This document shows positions 1 to 11,993 of a stretch of 64,000 nucleotides of DNA, piece by piece. Each line of letters starts with the position of its first letter. Position 1 is the stretch's first letter. The translations under genes were made by a program, and so were the position numbers. The notes below the pieces were generated by a model. It worked only from the letters and a program-made list of their open reading frames with translations. It made no database searches and was not told where the DNA came from. Origin of the DNA: Cylindrobasidium torrendii FP15055 ss-10 (Eukaryota; Basidiomycota; Agaricomycetes; Agaricales; Physalacriaceae); NCBI GenBank assembly GCA_000934385.1, contig KN880462.1, positions 1-64,000 of the forward strand, read 5' to 3'.

Positions 1-1
1 T

Positions 2-891
2 TCGAAGTTTGAGTGCTTCGCTGGACTCTGGCGCAGAGAATTCTGGGACCTCTGCACTTTACCGTTGAATAAGATTCACGGTGAGTTCAAACTATCCATC
101 TTTTGGGCCATTTGCTCATCGAAGGGGCGCACAGTTCAGCCAAGTCTACGACATTCTATGGAGCGCTCCTGCACCTTCGTGCCTTGCGATTCAACTCTCC
201 ATCGCATCTTTAGCCTGTACCGGAGTAACAAGCTGTGTGATGTGAATGCAAGGCAACGGTTCAATGAGGTACGTGGCGTGATGTAGCAAACAACATCGGT
301 CTAACATCCTCACAGATCCCTGACATCTCGGATACCGTGTACCAAGTATCAACCTCATTCCGCGCTGATAAACGTCTTTTCACTCGCCACCCGACCACCC
401 GTGTTGTCTCGGAACACAAATACCCCTTCACGACTCTCCCCCAATTCACGTTGTCCGTACATCCATGCCTCGCCCTACTCTCCTCCGTTGGCGTCACACT
501 GGATAGCAGACGATCTTTCCCTCTTGCCCAAGAAATACACTCATTCATGATGTGGTCACACTTCCGCATACCCACTGCACCATCTCCCTGCCCATCTCTC
601 ACAGATGACAGCACCGCGTCCGAGGATTCTCTACACACCGTAGCCAGCACGCACTCAAAGAAGCATTCTGCACCAGACAATGCGGCGAAGACACGAAACT
701 TAACGCGCCATCCTCAAATTGATGGTCGTAAAGTACTGGGAGTGAGGCATATGAACACAGGCGCGTTGGATGTTGTACATGTCGATGAGCGGTGGCCCAC
801 GAAGCGGTCTCGGGTTGTTCTAGAAGACGTTACACGGCCGAAAAATGTCGTTCAGAGGCGTGTTAATCCTTCACGGGCTGTTTGGCGCTAG
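2..891 (+). CDS. 3' part of an unidentified protein gene, cut by the window edge
   Basis: One reading frame is open from base 2 and joins, across an intron at about 264-316 (donor gtacgt, acceptor cctcacag), a second exon that runs to a TAG at 889-891. A further in-frame intron at about 83-136 is possible (gtgagt to gcacag). The visible part is roughly 270-280 residues. It is rich in Ser, Thr and His in the middle (around ASEDSLHTVASTHSKKH) and has the element FMMWSHFRIP, which looks like a folded segment. I do not recognise the family. The start lies left of the window. That two exons splice in phase and stay open for nearly 900 bases supports a real gene, but no homology can be named. Confidence 0.45.
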
Positions 892-1689
892 AGGGCGGTT
901 TGGTTATGGACTTTGGAATCAGACCCGTAGGGCGGCCGTTGCGTCGAGTGCCTATCCAGTTGCTTGTGCTTCCCGTGGACCAGCGTATCTTTGTGGTTCG
1001 GTTGAGCTGTATATGGTTGGACGGCTGGCATGCACACACCTTAGGAGCCTTGTGCGTATCATGTATGCAGTAGCCCTTCGATACTGGCTAGTTATTGTAC
1101 TTATACAGCATGGCCACCGTTCGCATGAGTCTCGTGTCGTTCTCGTGCTTTGTTCTCGTGAATTGTGTCAGTATGCATTGAGTATCACCCTTGTCCTCAT
1201 GAAGTCCAGCAGCGGCTTGGTCAGAGTAAAGGGAGCTCAAAAATGTCCTTGTCGCATAGAACTCTAAATTGCGAGCCGTGCTTCCAGTGCTTTGAGACGA
1301 CTCGGAATGTCGAAATCTGCCGGAAATGGAGCTTGCCCATGCGTGGTCGCATCGTCTGTCAGTGCGCCAGGACGCGCCTCGTTCAAAGAAGTAAAATACA
1401 GCCACAAGGTCCAATCAGAAATCGCAACCTATTCTCGGCGATGTGGTGTGGCGATGCACTTTTGTTTTGCCACCAGCTTTGGTTTTATGCTGTCATGTTG
1501 ATCATTCTGACGACGGCCACAGCTGGCCGCGATTTCTGCGGTTATCTTTCTGTCCGCCTCGTTTCTTTCGTCCCGCGTTGGTACGATAGCGAAACGCCAG
1601 ACGGGCCAGCAGTACAGTAAACGCCTCAAAATGCAATGCCCGTCTCAGTGAATCCGCAGCGGCGCAGTCCAACGCCTCATCTCCAATCC

Positions 1690-1797
1690 TGACGTCAATC
1701 CCAAGCACCCGTGGCTGTACACGCTGAGCCAATTGCCATCTATAGCATGACCCCCACTAAGAATAGCGGCCCGTCCTGGTTCCGCCTGCGTATAAAG
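1690..1797 (+). promoter_or_regulatory. Promoter of the small cysteine-rich gene
   Basis: In front of the gene starting at 1909 there is a palindromic CRE-type site TGACGTCA (1690-1697), a CCAAT box (1729-1733) and a TATA-like TATAAAG (1791-1797), followed by a pyrimidine-rich stretch. The order and spacing are those of a fungal core promoter. The stretch from 892 to 1689 shows nothing else I can support. Confidence 0.5.
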
Positions 1798-1908
1798 TCT
1801 GGCCCGTTTCGATGCCTCCCTGCCTACACACCCCTCCTACTTTCACACCCACCAGTTTGTGACCCCCCACCAGACGCTTCTGTCTCCCACACATAAACGA
1901 CTACGACA

Positions 1909-2400
1909 ATGAACGCACCTCAGGCAGCACACACCGCTCAGCCCACGGCTGGCATCGAGATGTGTAGGTCAACATTGCCTGAGACTTTGTCCGCTTTTCT
2001 CAAGTCGACGTTGTCTAGCTATCACGAACCCGCAGACCTCTACGGCGCAGGAGCACCACAAGCATGAGAACTGCCAGCACGACTCCAAGAACAAGTCAAT
2101 GCGTCTCCGTGGCGGTGGCGCTGGAAAGGACTGTTTCCTATGCATCTTTGGATGCTTCATCTGCTTCGGTGCGCTCGACCCCGTTCTCGTGTTCTACGGT
2201 CATATGTTGACGATCGTTTCCAGAGTGCTGTGAGGGTTGCTGCGACTGCGTTGCGGATATTATCTGTGCGTGCCCTATCCATTATTCTCCCTCTTTCATC
2301 GTCTCTCTTTGTCGAACGATCCTATACTATCCCTTCAACATCGCTTTTGGGCATGTCGCTAACAACGATAACAGGCTGTCCTTGCGAAATGTGCTGCTAG
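1909..2400 (+). CDS. Small cysteine-rich protein, about 94 residues
   Basis: Four exons are read as 1909-1963, 2019-2182, 2226-2265 and 2375-2400, giving about 94 residues. The first half is polar and His/Gln-rich with no signal peptide, then comes MRLRGGGAGKDC. The last 40 residues hold about 14 cysteines, first spaced (CFLCIFGCFICF) and then dense (CCEGCCDC, ending IICCPCEMCC). The Cys-Cys pairs and the hydrophobic spacing resemble the cysteine-rich membrane-associated modules (CYSTM/PLAC8-like) of small eukaryotic stress proteins, but I cannot assign a family firmly. The last intron splits a Cys codon (T|GC) and restores the ICCPCEMCC end, which supports the model. The donor after exon 2 could lie 6 bases further on. 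A decayed copy of the intron 1/exon 2 region lies on the minus strand near 12.7 kb. Confidence 0.65.
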
Positions 2401-2729
2401 ACATGGTAACTGCGCACGTTGATTAGGTCTCAACGACAACAAGAGGCGGCAATCTTTCTCGAAATAGGACACTTTCTAAAAGTACATGGGCTATATTTAC
2501 GAGTGTATGCGTAGGATGTATAAATACCACTAGTGCCGCGGAGGGATTTCAGGTTGCAGACAGCAACGGAAGTTTGCTGGACTGTTCAGAGTACCAGCAG
2601 ACCCAGGACGTGAATTTCTTTGCATTATCATTATTGTCTACATCGCTATGCGCATGTAAGATCTCTCGAATGATGAAATTCTCAAAGGAAGTCCCGTTCG
2701 GGGCTCAAGCGCTCAAGCTCAAGCTCAGC

Positions 2730-4079
2730 TCTTGCTCAACGAATGAAGATCAGGATGGTTCGAACTCTTCCGCGGGACCCGATACTTCGTACACGAGCTC
2801 AGACGCTCATTCTGACGGTCAGTGCACTGGTAGACGTCTATGTTCTCTAGATCCGTCTGAACAGTCTTCGGGCTCGCTTGGAAATGGTTCGGACTCCTCG
2901 CCTGAAGATTCTTCGGATGAAGCTGCAAATTATACAGACAAATCTGGAGAGCATTCAGACGAATCTGAGGAAATGCTTGACACCGACAACCTTTCCAAGA
3001 CAACATCATCTGAAACCACCGGGCTCTGAGAGCCAAATTCTTTCCCCTTCGGCCCAGCAGAGACAACGGCCTGCAGTTTGCTGCGTGAGTCGTATGGCAT
3101 CGGCGTCGTCGCTACTTGCAAGTGCTTCTTATCATCGAGCGGTCGTCGGTGCTGTGGAAGGTTTAGTATCCAAAGTTGCTATAGACGACTTGGATTCAGT
3201 GGCTTATGTCCTGTTCTCAAATGTCGAAGATGAGAGCAAAAGTGGACTGGTGAGAACTCGCGTTCCATTGTGATCCCCATACTTATTTGAACGTCAATAT
3301 AGCCTGCAATACAAGTTTACACAGATCCACGGGCCAGATTCGATTTAACCAGTCCCGTCGATGCCTTCGCACTTGGCCTGTTTCTTAGACACTGGGAAGA
3401 CTGTCGTCCTCGAGGTCCCCCGCAGCCTGTGCCATACCTTAGCTGGCGAGCTGAAATTGTTCGTTATTTCTTTTTCCTCAGGAGGAAGGCCATCGATCAT
3501 GCCTCTGTTTCGAGGAATGATACAGTCGGTACCAGAGTTACAACACGGATTGAGCAGGTACACGCGTACATGTTGTCCTTTCTCTTCTCCCCGCCGGCTG
3601 ATCAAGCCATCACAGTGAGACCGAGACGTTTGTCGTTGAAAGGATATTGAGGTTGCCTACTGACATCCCTGAGTAGTCCATTGGTTTTCGTCGTTAATAC
3701 CGAATCCGCTTCACCGTGCGTCTCCAGTGTGGCTTCATCCGAGCAGATTGGGATCCAGTCGTTTACGATATTCGCGAGCCAGAGCACGCGATACAAGTTG
3801 CCGCTTTCGTAGCCCAGCAAACTCTTCATACGAGGACAATCTTGGAAAAGCTGTTCAAGGAGGTTCAAACGACGGCTGAGCTTGACCAGGGTGTCCACTG
3901 TCCACCAATACCTGCTTGACCCCAACGAACCTCACTCGCCTTGGGCTCTTGCCTGCCCAACGAACATCGAACCGCCGTTCATGAAACCGCACAAGACATC
4001 GAAAGGCACGGCTGAGCGGTTCAAGAAGCTCGGGTTGGCTGTAATAAAGAATTTGGAACAAGACGAGAGGGCGGCATGA
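2730..4079 (+). pseudogene. Gene A: decayed paralogue of gene B
   Basis: This stretch encodes broken segments that match gene B (minus strand, 7939-11993) in the same order. They are an acidic Ser/Glu region, then PPGSE..IL..S, then SLLASA.YHRAVVGA and VAYVLFSNVED, then a segment with LARFDLT-like and GLFLR.WE.CRPR elements, and finally the terminal region with ADWD.V.YDIR, VAAFVAQQ, LFKEV and QYLLDP. Compared with B, about 11 bases are missing near 3017 and the frame shifts there, so the acidic part and the next segment read in different frames. The middle of the protein (exons 8-12 of B, over 500 residues) is gone: only about 115 bases lie between the flanking matches at 3610 and 3725. A TGA ends the last match at 4077-4079. 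It could be rescued in part by splicing, but as read it is a relic. Confidence 0.6.
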
Positions 4080-4692
4080 AGGAAGAGGAGGTGAGCGGCG
4101 ATGGAGAAGCCTCTCGAAGATGCAGAACGGGAGATCTCTCGAACGCGGAAAGGTCGCTCCAAGGGACAAGCCACCAGCAGTCGGAGAACCGGTGCGTCGC
4201 ATGCAAGGGGTCGCAAGACGTCGAAGCGGGGAGCGAAAGTCTTTACTGGTACAGAAGAATCTATTCCGGAAGAGGACGAGGGTAGTAGACCTATACAAAA
4301 CATTCACGTCTGCGATGCAGTATAAGCATAGTTCAATACGGTCGGAAACAAGGAATGCTGAATTACATGGGTTACTCTACACGTCTTCGATGGTTTCCGC
4401 TCAGCACAAATGCATTCCAGCCGGATATCCTTGAGAGGTACCTTCCTATGCACTTGCCCCGACTACATCCACATATTCCATACGCAGAGCGAGCTAAATG
4501 AGTATCACATACAACAATGAACCACTGTAGCGCACCTTCGATAGGATAGAGGTTGCGCGTCCTCCTATACCTTGACTACATTCGGTAGTGCAGCTCTCTG
4601 TGTAGTCATGGCCTCTCCTGCCCTTCGCGAATCCTGAAGACAGTTGCACTCCTCCGTCCTTGCATTCTTCGCCCTCTTCAAGAAAGCCCTCT

Positions 4693-4768
4693 ACTGTCTG
4701 CGACTTTCCTCCCGCCAGCTATTCGGAAATTACACGACGCGTTGTTGAAGAGCATGGCGGCAAGAGGC
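4693..4768 (-). pseudogene. Relic of the 5' end of PDS5, antisense in the NAA15 promoter
   Basis: Read on the minus strand, this short stretch matches the start of PDS5 (13283 onward): the start-codon neighbourhood with GGCAAGAGGCG, then the bases for roughly the first 25 codons (shared blocks GACGCGTTG and GACTTTCCTCCC). It is interrupted by mismatches and small gaps and has no open frame. It sits head-to-head with NAA15, where an intact PDS5 would lie if the two were a divergent pair. Confidence 0.6.
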
Positions 4769-4894
4769 GAGCGCATTGTCGATGGTGGTCAATGCAGACG
4801 AGAAAACAGACGGAGACAACGTGGGAATATACTGCCCGATCCAATTTCCAAAGTACGGTCCCGCTCTACACGTGCCGCTCTGATATCTGCCATC

Positions 4895-7496
4895 ATGTCC
4901 AAACTAGTCGCCAAGCGCGTACTCCCATCGAAAGAGGCTGCCCTATTCCGCGAAGTCCTCTCGCTCTATGAAACCCGACAGCTCAAGAAAGGCCTGAAGG
5001 CCGCTGACCAAATCCTCAAAAAACATCCAGAACATGGCGAAACGCTGGCGATGAAGGGCCTCATCGTTGCAAACATGGGCCGCCGCGAGGAAGGCTTGGA
5101 GCTCGCAAAAAAGGGCGTCCGATATGATCTCACATCCCATATTGTCTGGCATGTATTCGGGCTCTGCCAGAAGCTGGAAAAAAACTACGATGAAGCGTTG
5201 AAATCATATACCCAGGCTCTTCGCTTCGACCGGGACAACATGAACATTCTGCGCGATGCCGCATCTCTCCAGTGCCAGCTACGACTGTTCGACGGGCTCG
5301 TCGATACTCGGCACACCATCCTTCGCCTTCGTCCAAACCTCCGGCAGAATTGGGTATCCCTGGCCGTCGCGTATTACCTCAACGGATCACCTGAAGAGGC
5401 CTTGCGCGTGCTGGAGAACTACGAAGGCACACTCAAGAACGTACCTCCATATGATGTCGAGAATTCCGAAACAGCCCTTTTCCATGTCACCCTTCTTGAT
5501 GCACTGGGTCAATATCAAGAGGCGCTCTCCTTCCTCGACACCAATTCGAAATCCCGCGTCATTGTCGACAAGACTGCCGTCATGGAAAAGCGGGCACACC
5601 TACTCTCCAAGATTCAGTCGGCAGACGCAGAACAGGCTTGGAGGACACTCATCGACCATAATCCGGACTGTACAACATATTACCATGGCTATGTCTCTGG
5701 CAAGTCTACGGAAGACACTCTGGCCTCATTACGCGAATTTGCCGCTCACATACCACGTGCCAATGCTCCCAAGCGCCTCGCACTCGACTACGCGTCGGGG
5801 GATACCTTCAAGGATCTTGCGTCCGCCTACATTACCGCCGGTATCACCAAGGGTGTGCCATCCCTCTTCGCCGATGTCAAATCATTATACAAAGACCCCG
5901 CAAAACTCGAGATCATACAGACTCTCCTCGATGACTTACCTGCCGATGACCCATCGATCCATCTCTGGCTACAATACTTCCGTGCCCAGCACTATTCACA
6001 CCTTGGCCAATACGACCGCGCACTCGAAATCCTAGAGTCGTCCATCACACATACACCAACTCTGCCCGAACTCTACACCTGTCGCGCCCGAACATACAAA
6101 CGCGCTGGAGACCCTTACAAGGCAGCCAGGTCACTAGAGGAGGCTCGTCTATTAGATGGCCAGGACAGGTTCCTCAACACTAAAAGCGCCAAATATCACC
6201 TTCGAGCAGGCCTTGTCGAGGAGGCCTACCTGCGCCTTGGAATGTTCACCAAGGTCCGTTATAACGACGGCGTTGTGCATAGATCCTCATGGCCAGCAGA
6301 AAGACGCACCGAGTCCCCAGGCCGATTTAGAAGACATGCAATCCTTGCTCTACCTCATCGAGGACGCGGACGCGCATGCCAAGCTCGGCAAGGTTAACGT
6401 CGCCCTCAAGAAGTATGTCGCGATACAAAAGGTAAGGATAATAAGGGAACTTCTTTCTTGTAGCTCATCTGTTCTAGGTATTTGACGAAATCGAGGACGA
6501 CCAATACGATTTCCATGGGTATTCGATGCGCAAGTTTACTGTAACTGCCTACCTCGAGTAAGCCATACTTTTTACAATCACCAACATAGGCTGAAGCTCT
6601 TTAGCTTATTATCATGGGCAGACACGCTGCGTTCGCACCCCACGTTTGTCAAGGCTGCCATTTCTGCGTCCAAAATATTTGTCTCAGTCTTTGACGACCC
6701 ATCCATTATTGCCCAGCTCTCACAACCGGCCAAATCCAGCAGTGCTGAAAAGAAAGCACAGAAGAAGGCGAAGAAGGCGGCGCAGAAACAGGCCGAGGAT
6801 GCGAAGAAGGCGGCAGCCAAGACGGACGTTGAGCCCGAGCCTGTAGCGCCGAAAGACGAGGATGTGGATGGGTTGAAGTTGCTGGGGTGCAGCGACCCGT
6901 TGGAACAGGCAGCCAAATTTTTGCAGCCACTCGTGGACCTTGAGATCAAGAACATAGACCTTTGGATAACGGTGTACGATGTCGCGATACGACGAGGGAA
7001 GAAGTTGCAAGCGGTCAGGGCTTTGTCGCGAGCACATGCACTCGATGCAGAGCACCCGGAATTGCATGTACGATTAGTGCATTTGAGGAAGACAGTGACA
7101 GAGCCGGTGGGAGATGTGTTTGACGAGGCGGCGGACAAGTTGCTGCCCAAGGAACTGTCACTGGAAACGTTCAATTCGCAGTACCTGCAAAGACACGCGA
7201 GTGAACCGCTAGGTGTTCTCGCGGCAGCGCGAGCATTACACGTCCTCGGGCTCGAGTTCGAAGAAACCGTGTTTGCGACGTTGGCGCCAGATGTACAATT
7301 GGACGCACGAACGGCGTTGGAAGCGGTGGCTTTCTTGGAGAAGGCGAAGAGTGCGAGGACGGAGGAGTACAAGGCGAAGTGCGATGAGCGGTTTGAGCTT
7401 GCAAGTGTCTTCAAGACTCGAGAAGAGCAGGAGAAGTTGAGGAAGGAGGCTGTGAATATACAGATAGCTTCACTTCCGGATGAAGTTGAGGTATAG
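4895..7496 (+). CDS. NAA15: NatA auxiliary subunit Naa15/Nat1 (N-terminal acetyltransferase A)
   Basis: Naa15 anchors the catalytic subunit Naa10 to the ribosome so that NatA can acetylate nascent N-termini starting with Ala, Ser, Thr or Gly. Four exons (4895-6253, 6300-6431, 6478-6557, 6605-7496) give about 820 residues, close to the 850-870 of yeast Nat1 and human NAA15. The N-terminus has the family form (MSKLVAKRVLPSKEAALFR) and is followed by TPR-type helices along the whole length. The conserved block around FDEIEDDQYDFHGYSMRK and the Lys/Ala-rich linker (KKAQKKAKKAAQKQ, about residue 555) are at the positions expected for the family. The start at 4895 was chosen for its match to the family N-terminus; an in-frame stretch continues upstream but is the duplicated promoter region. 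Confidence 0.93.
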
Positions 7497-7938
7497 GAGA
7501 ACTCGCAACCGCTGTCCTGCTGAATGTGCGCTGTAGATGTTGCTTGTATTACCTAGACTATCTAAAGAACAGATAATTGTTCTATGGCCTTCGACTCACG
7601 TAGGAAATAGGTGACCTGAGATCAAAGAGGTTGGTTACACAACTAGTTGAAGCTGAGTTGAAGTGAGTATGTACGAAAGAAATATCCGACTCGTCCCCGG
7701 TACGCAGTAAGGCGGGAGCTGGTCCCGAGTCCAAGCGGGAGCCAGAACATCAGGACAACAAGGGAATAATCGTCCAGTTGGAATTCGTTTCGTGGGAGGC
7801 ATCCATGTCCGAGACGTGCAGAGTTACAGTTATCCGTTCACAATTCGCATTCCTGGTTCCTAATACAATTGTACATAGGTTATGTACTCCGGTACACTAT
7901 ATTGAATGAATATCGTGGACATAAAAGCTTCAGTGGGA
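7497..7938. other. Convergent 3' region between NAA15 and gene B
   Basis: This is a 440-base spacer between two converging genes. I see no coding exon, RNA gene or clear repeat in it, only AT-rich stretches suitable for 3' ends. Confidence 0.5.
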
Positions 7939-10900
7939 CTACTTCTCGTCCACTTCCGGGATAGATGGTTGGGTAGCAACAGGCCTTTGCTTTGGATTCT
8001 TCGGCTTCGTGTGACGGCCTGCCTTCTGACTGCTGGAGGCCTGGCCACCCTCGGCATGGCTTGCTGCTTGCTGCGCCAGAGAGGCCTCCTGCTCTTCGCG
8101 TTTAAGCTTGTTCATTGCGTCCAATTCATTCTTCTTGATCTCCTCAGCAGCAGCTTTTGATAACTTGAATGGCTCCATGAAATGCAGATCGATATCCTTC
8201 CTGCACGCAAGAGCCCAAGGCGATTGGGTTTCCTCGGGATCGAGCAGGTACTGCTTAACATCATCTTCAAGCTCGGCAACCGTGTCGACCTCCTTGAACA
8301 GCTTCTGGAGGATTACTTGTGTATGAAGAGCCTGCTGGGCAACGAAAGCGGCGACGTGTACAGCATGGTCTGGTCGTCGAATGTCATACGTGACCGAGTC
8401 CCAATCCGCAATGAAGCCAACCTGTGAAAACCGTTAGTATCTACTTAGGTGAATGAGGCTTGGCATTACACAGAAGGAAATTGTCGGGTCGCCAGGGACA
8501 GTCGGTCCGATCACTTGACGCTGGAACCAGCCACCGGACAGACGCCCCAGGCATCCGTTCGTCGTGAGGCTTGCAACTGGGAGATGACCAATGTTGAACA
8601 CAGCAAGATGTTGAATTGCCGCTGCCAAGGCCATACGGCATTGGGCTACAGCGTCCTCCTCTTCTTTGTTGGCCAATATTTTCTTGTGTTCGACCACTAA
8701 CACAATGAGGTTCAAGATGAAAGCCAGGACCTGCTTCTTCTGCTGGGTAGTAGACCCGCCCGAAGACTCTTCCACATGCGGACTTCCAGGTGGGACATCT
8801 GCATCGGGACTCGCCGCCGCCGAGTGTGAATGCACACCGGGAGAGCTTGTTGATGGGGGTGACGATTCGGATACTGCGAGTTCTGCCATTGCACCCACAA
8901 GTGGCTCGGGAGTGGGATCTTCGTTATCGTCCTTGAGATTGAGATACTGTCGTAGCTCACGTAGTTCCTTCGGGGGTGTGGGTCCGTACCGAACGTTGAA
9001 GCCAGTACCAGTTGCGCTGGTGGGAGGGTGGGGGTCCTTCTCTGGCTCAGTACGTTGGACTGCACTTGGCCTCCATATGTTTTTGCGTTTGTAGAGATCG
9101 TTTCCAGACTTAGAGTCTGATCGAATGGCCAGAGGCAAGGCAATGATGGCGTCCGAGCGTCCGCTGACAGGTTCCAACTTCTCGCCACCGTATGGGCTAT
9201 TGTCAGCCAGTGGCAGTGGTATGTGGGTTTCATAAAGGTTGTCCTCATACCGCGCGTTCAGGATTTTGAGTGCATTCATCTTTGGTGACCAGCGCATCCG
9301 GGGATCATCCCCAGTTGACTGCAAGAGGCCACGCTTGAAGTAATGCAACGTTGCTTCCCGACTGCAAGTTTCGGTCAGCAGTATCTCAGCCAGCTGGCTT
9401 CAAAGAAGCGTACCTGTATTCGAGAAGCGCCGACTTGGTGACAGCTTCGACGAGCGCATCCCAAGGCGCACGGAATTCTGCCTCATTCCGCGCGCGCGCG
9501 TGGTCATCATTCGTACTGGGGGGCCCGACAGCAAGTGCGGCATTGACAGCGTGTACGATTCCGCACATACTCTCTATCACAATATCATTCACACCAGGGG
9601 GCATACTGGACAGAAATTGATTGGCGTGGCTTTCGTCAAAGGCATCAATCAATGTCGCCAGTACGCCATTCGTCTCGTTGCAAAGACTTTTCGGCTATTT
9701 ACCAATGAATTCGGAAGGTCCACGCTGCCAAAGGACTAGACTCACCATATCGTTGGTGATTTCTAGACGATGCGGACAGAGCGAGCGGAGTAATGTTCGC
9801 GGCATCTTCGCAACTTCGTCTTGTTGACTTTGTGAATAACTGTACGGATTGCCAAGGACTCGGAGAATTCCATGCCAATAAACGTAAGCGTTCGCCTGGC
9901 CTGATGGACGCTTTGCATATCTACCAAGGGTTAAGCATTGGACAATTGCAGAGCACAACTCATTGACATACAACGAGGCCGAAAGATTGGTTTGGCTGGA
10001 TGAAATGTTTGATAAAACCCTGGGACATGGTATGCGTGTACTTACCTCAACTCAGATCTCTTTGAGCCGGTTTCGGAGCTGCGAGCAGGATGAGAGGTAG
10101 TACATACAAAGTTGAGAATGGACGTACTTCTTGCTTGAAGAAACAACTTCACTATTCTTGGTCTGGTCCTGGTTCGACATTGCGAAATGATTGCAGCTAA
10201 ATTCACGAATTAGGAAGAGCTTGCGATTGAATGAAATGAGGCGCACAGATATGGTGATTCGTTGCTGACAATGGAGTGCGGTAAACTACTCAAGGCGTGT
10301 CAGTACAAAATCGCCATGTATTTCCAATAACTAACGTATTGATCTCTCTGCGATGGCTTGATGAGATGGTGGGGGGAAGGAAAAGGGAAGCACGTACGTG
10401 TGTACTTGCTCTGTCCACTTTCGAATCATCTCAACTGTATTGAATGTGTTATCTGCTGAGGCAAACGCGACATCAATGTCCTTCTTCCTCGGAGAGGAGT
10501 GAACAGCAATATCAGCTCGCCATCTAAGATGCAGCATAGGCTTAGGCTGCGGGGGACACCGAGGACGACACTCTTCCCAGCGTCTAAGGAAAAGGCCGAG
10601 TCGCATAATATCAGCGGGGATGGTTAGATCGAATCTAGCCAGTGAATCGGTGTAAACATGTATTGCAGGCTATGTCAACATTCAGATAGGCATTACGGTC
10701 ACATGTAAGTACTCACCAACTCAGTTTCGGTCTGGTCTTCCACATTTGAAAACAAGACATAGGCCACTGAATCCGAGTCGTCTATGGCAAGAGACACCAA
10801 GGGCCCCGCGGCACCGACAACTGCTCGATGATAAGTGGCACTTGCGAGTAGCGACGGCATCGATATCAAGCGAGTCGCGCAGAAAATTGCAGGCCGCTGT

Positions 10901-11993
10901 TCCTGCTTGGTCGAAGGGAAAAGTATTTGGTCTTCGGAGCCCGGTGGAGGCCCCAAGCTTTCAGATGTTGTCGTCTCGGACGGGTCGTCAGGATTGAGCA
11001 TTTCTTCAGGTTCGTAGGAATACTCCTCTGGTTCGTCGGAATACTCCTCTGGTTCGTCGGAATACTCCTCTGGTTCGTCGGAATACTCCTCTAGTTCGTC
11101 GGAATACTCTTCAGGTCCGCCCGAATAATCTTCAGGCGAATGTTCAGACGCACTCATATCATCTTAAAAATACTGTCAGAGAATGTAAAAGTCTAGTAGT
11201 GAACTCACCGTAGTCGGGTGCCATGGAGGAGTCGGAGCCACTCTGATATTCACACGCTGCGTAAGACCTTAGCTAGGGCCCACAAGAGTGCAAAAAAGCA
11301 CTTGCCATCCTCTACGACAATGACGCTTTCTTCTCCAGAAGACTCGTCGTCAGGAGCTGCCTCCCGTACGAAGAAGTCGGCCACACTGTAGCACGGTTGC
11401 CGATGGACACTAGTATCACGGTACGGCGGCAGTGCGAATAGACAAGACGTCCTTGGATGGGGCTTATTACTAATCATTCCATTTGCGAAACCAAGACACT
11501 TACATTATATCGGCGGACGGAATGGCGGCCCTCAAGAGCATTGCAACCAGACAATCAACATGAGATTGGGCAGTTCGTGAGTCTCGTACGGCACAGGCAA
11601 TAATGGAGGTAAAGTGAATGATGAAGCCTTTGATGTTGTCTATGTAAGCCGCGTCCTCCGGTGAGGTTATGTGGGTAAATGTTCGCGTCAGTGATACAGA
11701 GGTGGGCTGGTTAACACATGAACGTGTCTGAAGGTCGTGAGAAATCGTACATTGGCAGTCAAAGAGCAGTCTCTTACTTCAAGTATAGAATTGACTTTGC
11801 AAGGAAGAGGTGCGCGCAGAAGCTCGACGCCTCGTTTAACGGCCTCCGATGGCGCACTCCCAAGTATAAGGTTGTAATGCGGGTCCGAAAGTATTTCTTG
11901 TAGTCTTTCTGGGATATCAATGTCGTCCCCCATTGCGAGAGTTAGAGATTGTGCTAGGTGATGGTGGTAAGAAGTCAAGTACTTCGAATTCAT
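7939..11993 (-). CDS. Gene B: large orphan protein, 13 exons, about 1159 residues
   Basis: I can join thirteen exons with consistent phase: 11993-11751, 11706-11504, 11469-11306, 11256-11209, 11162-10717, 10669-10406, 10347-10336, 10264-10128, 10078-10046, 10019-9746, 9694-9414, 9361-8470 and 8421-7939. The protein is about 1159 residues. It has an acidic repeat of the unit EEYSDEP near residues 225-265, a segment conserved with relic A (SLLASATYHRAVVGA), a Pro/Ser/Thr-rich linker, a hydrophobic helix (LAFILNLIVLVVEH) and a charged C-terminal region ending in a polar tail. I do not recognise the family. Exon 3 seems to end in a GC donor (G|GCAAGT) and exon 7 is only 12 bases. The terminal ~160 residues are the best conserved between A and B. 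Two shorter genes are possible, but the phases fit one. Confidence 0.6.
11006..11126 (-). repeat. 21-bp tandem repeat inside gene B, encoding EEYSDEP
   Basis: A 21-base unit (on the plus strand GGTTCGTCGGAATACTCCTCT) is repeated about five times with few changes and keeps the reading frame. It encodes the acidic heptapeptide EEYSDEP/EEYSYEP in gene B. Degenerate flanking units (ELEEYSDE, GGPEEYSDE, EDYSGG) suggest older copies. The relic A has an acidic Ser-rich region at the same place but not the regular array. Confidence 0.85.

Noticed and set aside
845..1732. Several 60-150 codon frames between the partial first gene and the cysteine-rich gene
   Set aside because: Frames on both strands overlap without preference and have no splice signals; this looks like intergenic and promoter sequence.
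6578..7414. Long open frame on the minus strand across the end of NAA15
   Set aside because: It is the antisense shadow of the Ala/Lys-rich and helical part of NAA15, with no start context or splice sites of its own.
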